Shown here: piece by piece, positions 29,848 to 36,601 of the stretch
How the letters are laid out: every line of letters begins with the position of its first letter
Numbering within the stretch: the stretch's first letter is position 1
Assembly (NCBI RefSeq): GCF_013342145.1
Contig: NZ_JABUQZ010000001.1
Location: forward strand, 2,232,001-2,296,000
Length of the DNA stretch: 64,000 nucleotides
Reading direction: 5' to 3'
From: Haloterrigena gelatinilytica
GTDB lineage: Archaea > Halobacteriota > Halobacteria > Halobacteriales > Natrialbaceae
Made by a program: the position numbers and the translations under genes
The notes under the pieces: generated by a model
Told to the model about the DNA's origin: nothing
Seen by the model: the letters and a program-made list of their open reading frames with translations, nothing else
Databases searched by the model: none

Positions 29848-30294
29848 TCAGGCACGCGCGCCGACTCGGTCGGGTGCGTCAGCCTTGTTGTTCGCGTACG
29901 CGTTGTACGCCGAGAGGACGGCGATGGCCAGCCCGGAGGCCGCGGTCCCGGTCGCCAGCGTACTGCTCCCCATCTCGATCACGGCGGGCGAGACGAGCAG
30001 CCAGAGGCCGAGCAGGACGGCCAGCGACGCGACTCCGACGCTCGCCAGCCGATCCCGCGAGAGGCGGACGAAGTTATAGCCCGCCAGCAGGAAGATCCCC
30101 GTCCCGACGAGCGTGTCGTTCCAGATCGCCTGGTCCGTCGCCTCGAAGATGAACGGCGAGGCGACGACGTAGAGCCCGATGATCGCGACGAGGGCGCTCA
30201 GCCACTGCATCGTGTCCGTGTTGAGGGTGTTTCGGTGGTCCGCTCGCTCGGCTGCGGTACTGTCTCGGTTCGTATCGGTCGGTGTGTCGCTCAT
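29848..30294 (-). CDS. SPW-repeat membrane protein
   Basis: A 148-aa protein with four hydrophobic segments. Two copies of the SPW repeat, each a helix pair with a Ser-Pro turn, are seen in VASPFIFEATDQAIWNDTLV and LLVSPAVIEMGSSTLATG. The N-terminus (~45 aa) is polar and acidic. The ATG at 30294 starts MSDTPTDTNRDSTAAERAD; a longer frame begins 63 bp upstream. Function unknown, common in haloarchaea and actinobacteria. Confidence 0.8.
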   Translation of the reverse strand: MSDTPTDTNRDSTAAERADHRNTLNTDTMQWLSALVAIIGLYVVASPFIFEATDQAIWNDTLVGTGIFLLAGYNFVRLSRDRLASVGVASLAVLLGLWLLVSPAVIEMGSSTLATGTAASGLAIAVLSAYNAYANNKADAPDRVGARA

Positions 30295-30558
30295 GTCTCC
30301 ATCGGAGGTAGCCGGTACCCGTGCAAAGCGGCCGTGCCTGCGGTTGTCGGTAACCACGGATACCGACCAGTCATCGATCGAGACGTCCCAGAGACGCCGT
30401 TTCAGCGCGGCCGAGACGCCACTCGAGGGCGTTCGAGGACGGCTCTCAGCGACGAGCGAGCGAAAAACGTGCGAGTACCGGCGGTGACGGCGGGTCGTCC
30501 CGAGCTGTCTCGTCTCGAACGGTCGGAAACGGCGCGGTGCGCTCGCGACCGGTCGAGC

Positions 30559-30804
30559 CTAGCTGTTGTACGGCTCTTCGTCCCGGTGGTGGTCCGGGTT
30601 CTCCTGCTCGAGGGCGTCGTCGACCCGGTCGTCGGACTTGTGTTCGATGTCCTGGCGTCGCTGCTCCTCGTCCTGTCGTTCGCGGGCCTCCTTCTCCTCT
30701 TCGGTGAGTTCCTCTTCCTCGGCTTCGTCTCCCGTGTCTTCGTGAGCCAGTTCGACGTCCCGCCCGTGCTCGTCTTTGCCGGTCTCGTCAGTGTTGTCGG
30801 ACAT
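30559..30804 (-). CDS. highly charged acidic small protein
   Basis: An 81-aa protein made mainly of Glu, Asp, Arg, Lys and His, with one long predicted helix (EEEELTEEEKEARERQDEEQ). No domain or membrane segment is seen. The amino-acid bias is extreme, but the frame has good coding character and a typical haloarchaeal N-terminus (MSDNTDETGKDEHG). Function unknown. Confidence 0.6.
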   Translation of the reverse strand: MSDNTDETGKDEHGRDVELAHEDTGDEAEEEELTEEEKEARERQDEEQRRQDIEHKSDDRVDDALEQENPDHHRDEEPYNS

Positions 30805-31052
30805 ACTGATCCCGACTGAGGCTACCGTCGAACCGCGAAAAGGCGTTGGGCTTGCGAAGGTCGGCTAGTTGATTTCGGTCCGTTCGGTGGCGTTCGTCTC
30901 GGTGACTGGTCAATCGCTCCGACGAGATACCTCGAGAAGACGGTAATCACTCTGCTATCGTGGCAACGGGGATTTTCACTCCCTCTCCAGCCGATTCGTT
31001 CGCTGTCCGAGGGGCTCACGCCGTTCACCCCTCGCATCGCTCACTCATCCAC

Positions 31053-31072
31053 TGTCAGAACAAGTTCTGACA
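31053..31072. repeat. perfect 9-bp inverted repeat
   Basis: TGTCAGAACAAGTTCTGACA: 9-bp arms separated by AA. It lies 130 bp beyond the nth stop and could be a hairpin terminator or a regulator-binding site. Confidence 0.75.
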
Positions 31073-31075
31073 CGC

Positions 31076-31098
31076 CTTCGTTCACTACGCTCACGAAG
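31076..31098. repeat. REP-like imperfect hairpin
   Basis: CTTCGT and ACGAAG arms enclose TCACTACGCTC. A related GTCC-TCACTGCGCTC-GGAC structure occurs at 58809-58827, sharing the loop core TCACT-x-CGCTC. It may be a dispersed palindromic repeat. Confidence 0.5.
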
Positions 31099-31203
31099 AC
31101 CTCGCACAGTGTTATCGATCGCCCTCACTAGCGTTCGGACGATCGACGGTGCGCGCCACCGCTCGGTGAATAGCCGGGTCCGGAGCGCGACCGACATCTC
31201 CCC

Positions 31204-31887
31204 TCACCACGGCTCGCCCGAGGCGAGGTCGATCTCGCTATCGCCCTTCTCGGAGGGACAGATATCGGCCAGCACGCAGTCGCTGCAGTCGGGGTTGCGG
31301 GCGGTGCAGGTCGCGCGGCCGTGGTCGATACAGAGGTGGGTGAACTGCTGCCAGTAGCCCTCGGGGACAATTCCCATCAGGTCCCGCTCGATCGCCTCGG
31401 GGCGCTCCTCCTCGGTCAGGCCGAGCCGGCGGGAGAGCCGCTGGACGTGCGTGTCGACGACGATTCCCTCGACGACGTCGTGGCCGTGCTGGAGCACGAC
31501 GTTGGCCGTCTTCCGGCCGACGCCCGACAGCGCCGTCAGCTCGTCCATCGTGTCCGGCACCTCGCCGTCGTGCTCCTCGAGGATCGTCTCGCAGGAGCTC
31601 TTGATGTAGCCCGCCTTGCTGTTGTAGTAGGTGATCGAGTTCAGGTCCTCCGCGAGTTCGTCTTCCGGCGCGTTGGCGTAGTCCTCGGCGCCGTCGTACT
31701 TTTCGAAGAGGTGCTCCGTCTCCTTGTTGACGCGCTCGTCGGTACACTGCGCCGAGAGGATCACCGCGATCAGCAACTCCAGTCGGTTCGAGTACCGCAG
31801 CGAGATCGTCGAGTCCGGATACGCCTCCTCGAGGCGGTCGACGACCTCTTCGGCCTGCGCCTCGCGGCTCTCGAGTGGGGTTCCCAT
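31204..31887 (-). CDS. nth: endonuclease III (DNA glycosylase/AP lyase)
   Basis: Base-excision repair enzyme that removes oxidised pyrimidines and cuts the abasic site. The protein is 227 aa from the ATG at 31887. The helix-hairpin-helix with catalytic Lys is LSGVGRKTANVVLQHGHD, the catalytic Asp lies in GIVVDTHVQRLSRRLGL, and the [4Fe-4S] ligands appear as C-x6-C-x2-C-x5-C (CTARNPDCSDCVLADIC plus an upstream Cys). Both catalytic residues are intact. It is divergent from the coiled-coil microgene at 31967. Confidence 0.94.
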   Translation of the reverse strand: MGTPLESREAQAEEVVDRLEEAYPDSTISLRYSNRLELLIAVILSAQCTDERVNKETEHLFEKYDGAEDYANAPEDELAEDLNSITYYNSKAGYIKSSCETILEEHDGEVPDTMDELTALSGVGRKTANVVLQHGHDVVEGIVVDTHVQRLSRRLGLTEEERPEAIERDLMGIVPEGYWQQFTHLCIDHGRATCTARNPDCSDCVLADICPSEKGDSEIDLASGEPW

Positions 31888-31966
31888 CGAGCGTTCGTTG
31901 CGAGAGCGTCCATTTGAGGTGTTCGGTTCGCGCCGATCGGATCCGCGGATCGACGACCGACGACAT

Positions 31967-32080
31967 GTGAAGACGCTGTCGACCGACGTCGACGCGCTCG
32001 AGACGCAACTGGCGGCCCTCGAGCGGGACCTCGAGGCCATCCGGGAGTGGCGCCGGTCGATGCAAGAGACGTCTCAGTGA
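31967..32080 (+). CDS. small coiled-coil protein, start uncertain
   Basis: A 37-aa reading frame from GTG 31967 (VKTLSTDVDALETQLAALER, then acidic helix with REW). The heptad-like spacing of Leu and Ala over residues 8-32 suggests a coiled coil, as in several haloarchaeal small proteins. The frame is open further upstream on the plus strand, over the nth gene. The ATG two bases earlier runs into a stop at once. Coding is likely but unproven. Confidence 0.4.
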   Translation: MKTLSTDVDALETQLAALERDLEAIREWRRSMQETSQ

Positions 32081-32160
32081 GGCGTTCGTCCGAATATCGG
32101 TGAACTGTCGGTACCCCGCCGACGTCGACTCGTCGCGCGTCTCCGATCGGATGCCGTGAC

Positions 32161-32168
32161 CTTTAAGC
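32161..32168 (+). promoter_or_regulatory. TATA box of mvaD
   Basis: CTTTAAGC lies 24-31 nt before the ATG at 32192, matching a leaderless transcript. Confidence 0.5.
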
Positions 32169-32191
32169 GGTCTTCATCCGCCTATCCGGGT

Positions 32192-33175
32192 ATGAAAGCC
32201 ACCGCCATGGCCCACCCGATTCAGGGGTTGGTCAAGTATCACGGGATGCGAGACGAAATCGAGCGGCTCCCGTATCACGACAGTATCAGCCTCTGTACGG
32301 CGCCCAGCCACACTCGAACGACCGTCGAGTTCTCGATGGACTACGAGGAGGACACCTTCGTCGTCGACGGCGAGGAACTCGACGGCCGGGCCTACGAGCG
32401 CGTCGAGGCCGTCGTCGAGAAGGCTCGTTCGAAGTCCGACGCGGCCCACACCGTCTACCCGGTTCGCCTCGAGAGCGAGAACAGCTTCCCCTCTAACGTC
32501 GGTCTGGGCTCCTCTTCTTCGGGCTTCGCCGCTGCCGCGATGGCGCTGGCCGAGGCCGCCGAACTCGACGCTTCGCGCCAGGAGATTTCGACGATCGCCC
32601 GCGTCGGCTCCGCGTCGGCCGCCCGCGCGGTCACCGGCGCGTTCTCGCAGCTGCACACGGGTCTGAACGACGAGGACTGTCGCTCGCGGCGCATTCCGAG
32701 CGACCTCCACGAGGACCTGAAGATCGTCGTCGGCCTCGTTCCCTACCACAAGGAGACCGAGGACGCCCACGAGGAGGCCGCCGACAGCCACATGTTCCAG
32801 GCTCGCAACGCCCACATCCACGGCCAGATCGCCGAGATGCGCGACGCCCTGCGGAACAACGAGTTCGACCGCGCCTTCGAACTCGCCGAACAGGACTCCC
32901 TCTCGCTGGCCGCGACGACGATGACCGGCCCGTCCGGGTGGGTCTACTGGCAGCCCGCCACCCTGAAGATCTTCAATACAGTGCGGGAGCTCCGCGAGGA
33001 GGAGGATATCCCCGTCTACTTCTCGACGGACACCGGCGCCAGCGTCTACGTCAACACCACCGAAGAACACGTCGACGAAGTCGAAGAGGCCGTCTCGGAC
33101 TGCGGCGTCTCCACCACCGTCTGGGACGTCGGCGGGCCCGCGAAGCTGCTGGACGAGGAAAAGCACCTGTTCTAG
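32192..33175 (+). CDS. mvaD: phosphomevalonate decarboxylase (archaeal MvaD type)
   Basis: GHMP-kinase superfamily enzyme of the archaeal alternative mevalonate pathway, which converts phosphomevalonate to isopentenyl phosphate; the Haloferax volcanii homologue has been assigned that way. The protein is 327 aa. The phosphate loop is FPSNVGLGSSSSGFAAAAMA and the candidate catalytic Asp is in YFSTDTGASVYVNTT. The N-terminal KATAMAHPIQGLVKYHG is characteristic. It is monocistronic with its own promoter. Diphosphomevalonate decarboxylase activity remains an alternative. Confidence 0.9.
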   Translation: MKATAMAHPIQGLVKYHGMRDEIERLPYHDSISLCTAPSHTRTTVEFSMDYEEDTFVVDGEELDGRAYERVEAVVEKARSKSDAAHTVYPVRLESENSFPSNVGLGSSSSGFAAAAMALAEAAELDASRQEISTIARVGSASAARAVTGAFSQLHTGLNDEDCRSRRIPSDLHEDLKIVVGLVPYHKETEDAHEEAADSHMFQARNAHIHGQIAEMRDALRNNEFDRAFELAEQDSLSLAATTMTGPSGWVYWQPATLKIFNTVRELREEEDIPVYFSTDTGASVYVNTTEEHVDEVEEAVSDCGVSTTVWDVGGPAKLLDEEKHLF

Positions 33176-33297
33176 GCGCGGCGATCCGCGGCGGTGCCCG
33201 CGGTTTGCGTGGCGCCGGGCGATCGAGCGTTCTCTCGAGCGAACGGCGTTGAAAGAGTCATATACTGCGTCGAGGTAGTGCGTCGATAGTGACACCT

Positions 33298-33774
33298 ATG
33301 GTCGACCTCGACAGAGACGATCTGGCGATCCTTCACGTCCTGCAGGACGACGCCCGGAACGCGACGACCGAAGAGATCGGCGCGGAAGTCGGCCTCGCGG
33401 CGAGCACCGTCGCGTCGCGGATCAACGACCTCGAGGACCGCGGCGTCGTCACGGGGTATCGGCCCGCGATCGATTACGAGAAAGCCGGATTCGAACAGCG
33501 AACGCTGCTCGTCGGCACGATCACCGACGAAGACGACGAGGCGGCGATCGTCGGGGACGTAAGCGAGGTGGAGAACGTCGTCAGCGTCAGGCGGTTGCTG
33601 GCCGACGAGACCGACCTCCACGTCGAACTCCTGACCGACACCCAGCAGCGGGTGGAGGAAGCCACCGACGAACTCCACGAACTCGGCGTCGAAATCGTGC
33701 GGACGAACGTTATCGTCGAGGAGCGTACGCGGCCGTTCGACCAATTCGGGAAGAAGTATACGACCGACGGCTGA
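33298..33774 (+). CDS. Lrp/AsnC-family transcriptional regulator
   Basis: A 158-aa regulator with an N-terminal winged helix (LAILHVLQDDARNATTEEIG, helix-turn-helix AEVGLAASTVASRINDLE) and a ligand-sensing RAM-like C-terminal half. The start at 33298 (MVDLDRDD) is preferred to an in-frame GTG nine bases earlier. It is related to the Lrp-type gene at 63346-63873 by layout: DDARNAT, then SPSTV/ASTV, then YEKAGF. Target genes are unknown. Confidence 0.88.
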   Translation: MVDLDRDDLAILHVLQDDARNATTEEIGAEVGLAASTVASRINDLEDRGVVTGYRPAIDYEKAGFEQRTLLVGTITDEDDEAAIVGDVSEVENVVSVRRLLADETDLHVELLTDTQQRVEEATDELHELGVEIVRTNVIVEERTRPFDQFGKKYTTDG

Positions 33775-33898
33775 CTTTCGGGACGTTCGTTCCGAAACGG
33801 GTCCGTTTTCCGATGAGTGTCGCGCGGGATTGAAGGTGCCGCGGAAAACCGTCCGATCTGCAACGTGCTTTAGGGTCGGTGACCGATAGCCCGACGCG

Positions 33899-34186
33899 AT
33901 GTCTGATCAAGTTGGTTCTCCCGACGACCGTCGTCCGCCGAGCGAGAGAGTCGTCGAAGCGGTCGCGGCCGCGTCCGGGACGTCGCCGCTGGATTTCGAA
34001 CCGACGCTCTACGACGCAGTCGACCCCGAGGCGCTCGATTCGCTCGTTCGATCCGGGTCGGACGAACTCCGGATCCGATTCCGATACGGCGACCGTTCCG
34101 TCCTCATTACCGGAAACGGCCGCGTCGACGTCTCGGCGCCGAGCGAGGACGATCCCTCGAGCGAGTGGATTATCTTCGACGAGTGA
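33899..34186 (+). CDS. HalOD1 output-domain protein
   Basis: A 95-aa single-domain protein. VVEAVAAASGTSPLDFEPTL and LYDAVDPEALDSLVRSG begin the HalOD1 domain, a haloarchaeal output domain often attached to response regulators. The C-terminus contains RFRYGDRSVLITGNGRVDV. Stand-alone copies are common and their role is unknown. A CTTTAG sequence near 33868 lies at promoter distance before the ATG. A second HalOD1 gene is at 61763-62125. Confidence 0.8.
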   Translation: MSDQVGSPDDRRPPSERVVEAVAAASGTSPLDFEPTLYDAVDPEALDSLVRSGSDELRIRFRYGDRSVLITGNGRVDVSAPSEDDPSSEWIIFDE

Positions 34187-34246
34187 CACAGTTCTCGCGA
34201 GCGGCCTCGCCGTGCACCTATCCCGCTCGAAGCCGTAGCCGCCGTC

Positions 34247-35404
34247 ATGCACGTCGTCGTCTGCGGCGCGGGCTACGCGGGGCTGACCCTGACGAAGCGA
34301 CTCGAGTCGTCGCTTCCGTCCGACGTCGACCTCACGCTGGTCGACGAGTCGCCGGACCACCTCGTCCAGCACGAACTCCACCGGGTGATCCGCCGGCCCG
34401 GCGTGGCCAACGAGATTCGGCTCTCGCTGCCCGGCGCCTTAGAGCGGGCGACGGTTCGCGTCGCGCGCGTCGAGGCGATCGACGGGGACGAACGCGTCGT
34501 GTCGCTCTCGGACGGTCGCCTCGAGTACGATATCGCGGCGATCTGTCTCGGCGCGCGGACGGCGTACTACGGGCTCGAGGGGGTGTCTGAACACGGAATT
34601 CCGCTGAAGCGGCTCCCGCACGCGCGCCGGATCCGAAAGCGAGCCCGCGAAGCGCTGCGGGCGGACGACGGTGGTCGAATCGTCGTCGGCGGAGCCGGCC
34701 TCTCCGGCGTGCAGGTCGCGGGCGAACTCGCCGCGCTGGCTCGCGAGGAGTACGGCTCGGCGTCGATCGCGCTCCTCGAGCAGCGGGCGCGGGTCGCGCC
34801 GGGCTTCCCTGCCGACTTCGGGGATGCAGTCGCACGCGCGCTCGAGGACTCCGGAATCGAGATCCGAACGGGGACGGCCGTCACCGGAGCCGACGCGGAC
34901 GGCGTTCGACTCGAGTCGGGCGAGCGAGTTCCGTTCGATCTGTTCGTCTGGACCGGCGGCATTCGCGGCGCGGACGCCCTCGAGGGCGAGCGGCCGACCG
35001 TCAAAGCGGACCTGCGACTCGACGATCGGACGTTCGCCCTCGGTGACGCCGCGCGGGTCGTCGACGCCGACCGGGAGGCGGTGCCGGCGAGCGCGCAGGC
35101 GGCCGTCCGCGAGGCTCGGACGGCGGCCGAGAACATCGAACGGCTCGTCGAGGCCCGTCGTGACGGCGTCGAGACGTTCGACCCCGACCTCGAGTCGTTC
35201 CGGTTCGAGTCGCCGGGCTGGGTCGTCAGCGTCGGCGACGACGCCGTCGCGACGGTCGGCTCGCGGGTCCTCACGGGACGGGCGGCGAAGGCGCTGAAGG
35301 CGAGCGTCGGCGTCGGCTACCTCTCAGACGTCGGCGACGCCGGCAGCGCCGGACGGTTCGCCTATCGGGAATTCGTTCCGGAACGGTTCCGGCGGGACCG
35401 GTGA
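34247..35404 (+). CDS. NAD(P)/FAD-dependent oxidoreductase (type II NADH dehydrogenase-like)
   Basis: A 385-aa flavoprotein with two Rossmann motifs: VVCGAGYAGLTLTKRLESS at the N-terminus for FAD and VVGGAGLSGVQVAGELA near residue 145 for NAD(P)H. FALGDAARVVDADR is the usual third FAD motif. The layout matches type II NADH:quinone dehydrogenases, which would feed electrons to menaquinone and might partner the NADH-module-free Nuo complex. It lies convergent with the MDR dehydrogenase, 18 bp apart. Confidence 0.82.
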   Translation: MHVVVCGAGYAGLTLTKRLESSLPSDVDLTLVDESPDHLVQHELHRVIRRPGVANEIRLSLPGALERATVRVARVEAIDGDERVVSLSDGRLEYDIAAICLGARTAYYGLEGVSEHGIPLKRLPHARRIRKRAREALRADDGGRIVVGGAGLSGVQVAGELAALAREEYGSASIALLEQRARVAPGFPADFGDAVARALEDSGIEIRTGTAVTGADADGVRLESGERVPFDLFVWTGGIRGADALEGERPTVKADLRLDDRTFALGDAARVVDADREAVPASAQAAVREARTAAENIERLVEARRDGVETFDPDLESFRFESPGWVVSVGDDAVATVGSRVLTGRAAKALKASVGVGYLSDVGDAGSAGRFAYREFVPERFRRDR

Positions 35405-35422
35405 CGGTCGGCCGGTCGAGCG

Positions 35423-36442
35423 TTACTCGAGCGAGATCACGACCTTGCCCTGGTGCTCGCCGGCCTCTACGTACCGGTAGGCCTCGCGGACCTCGTCGAA
35501 GTCGAAAGTGCGGTCGATCACCGGCTCCATCTCCGCGGCGGCCATCGCGCGGTTCATCCGATCGAACATCGCGCGGCTGCCGACCCCCATCACGCCTTCG
35601 ACGGTCAGCGCTTTGTGGAGCATCGGTCCGGGATGGACCCGTCCGTCCTGGCCGCTGAGAACGCCGATGAGGTGGACGTGGCCGTTGACCGCCGCGGCCT
35701 CGAGCGAGCGCTCGAGCGTACCGGGACCGCCGACCTCGATCACGTGGTCGACGCCGCCGTCCGTTCGCTCGCGGACGGCCTCGCCCCAGTCGGGCGTCTC
35801 CTCGTAGTTGAGCGTCCACTCGGCGCCCAGGTCGCGGGCGACCTCGAGTTTCTCGTCGCTCGAGGAGGTGACGAAGACGTCGGCGCCCTGCAGCGTCGCG
35901 AACTGAAGGGCGAAGGTGGAGACGCCGCCGGTGCCGAGCGCGAGGACGGTCTCGCCGGCGGTGAGGTCGCCGTCCTCGACGAGCGCGCGCCACGCCGTGA
36001 GGCCGGCACACGACAGCGTCGCTCCCTGCTCGTAAGAGAGGTGGTCGGGCAGGACGGCGAGGCTCTCGGCCGGGAAGACGGCGTACTCGGCGAGCGCGCC
36101 GTCGACGTTGCCGCCGGTGGTTCGGGCCATCTTCTCGCGCGTGCCCTCCCCCGCGATCCAGTCGGGCGCGAAGGGCGTCGCGACGCGGTCGCCCTCGGCG
36201 AGGCGATCGACGTCGTCACCGACCGCGACGACCTCGCCGGCGCCGTCGGAAAGCGGGACGACCGGAAGCGAGGCGCCCGGATAGGCGAGGTCGGCGTTCG
36301 CGATCGCCAGATCGCGGTAGTTGAGCGAGGCCGCCCGGAGGCGGACGAGCGCCTCGTCGGCGCCCGGTTCGGGGCGCTCGCGGTCGACCTGCACGACTCC
36401 CTCGTAATCGCTCGTGGCGGTCTGGACTTCGTAGGCTCGCAT
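35423..36442 (-). CDS. medium-chain NAD(P)-dependent dehydrogenase, quinone-reductase-like
   Basis: A 339-aa MDR-superfamily enzyme. LPVVPLSDGAGEVVAVGDDV and the Rossmann motif LGTGGVSTFALQFATLQGAD are clear. The usual catalytic-zinc Cys is absent (SLNYRDLAIANADLAYPGA), pointing to a zinc-free quinone or enone reductase subfamily. IEVGGPGTLERSLEAA and HLIGVLSGQ complete the nucleotide-binding fold. Substrate unknown. Confidence 0.85.
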   Translation of the reverse strand: MRAYEVQTATSDYEGVVQVDRERPEPGADEALVRLRAASLNYRDLAIANADLAYPGASLPVVPLSDGAGEVVAVGDDVDRLAEGDRVATPFAPDWIAGEGTREKMARTTGGNVDGALAEYAVFPAESLAVLPDHLSYEQGATLSCAGLTAWRALVEDGDLTAGETVLALGTGGVSTFALQFATLQGADVFVTSSSDEKLEVARDLGAEWTLNYEETPDWGEAVRERTDGGVDHVIEVGGPGTLERSLEAAAVNGHVHLIGVLSGQDGRVHPGPMLHKALTVEGVMGVGSRAMFDRMNRAMAAAEMEPVIDRTFDFDEVREAYRYVEAGEHQGKVVISLE

Positions 36443-36601
36443 CGCTCGAGCCGAGGCGCTCTCGAGCCTTCGGTCCTGCGCCCGGCGACCGTGTTACCGC
36501 AACTGGGTGCTACCGGCAAGCGAAACGGGTGATCGTCGGCCGTCGGCGGGATCCGCTCGGCGGTCCAGACCTTTTAGTCGTCGGCCGAGTAGAGGGGAGC
36601 G

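Larger units (their letters stand above)
30820..31203. other. intergenic region with palindromes
   Basis: About 380 bp without a supported gene. It contains the perfect palindrome at 31053-31072 and an imperfect hairpin at 31076-31098. The nth gene ends at its right edge and the acidic protein gene begins at its left. Confidence 0.6.
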
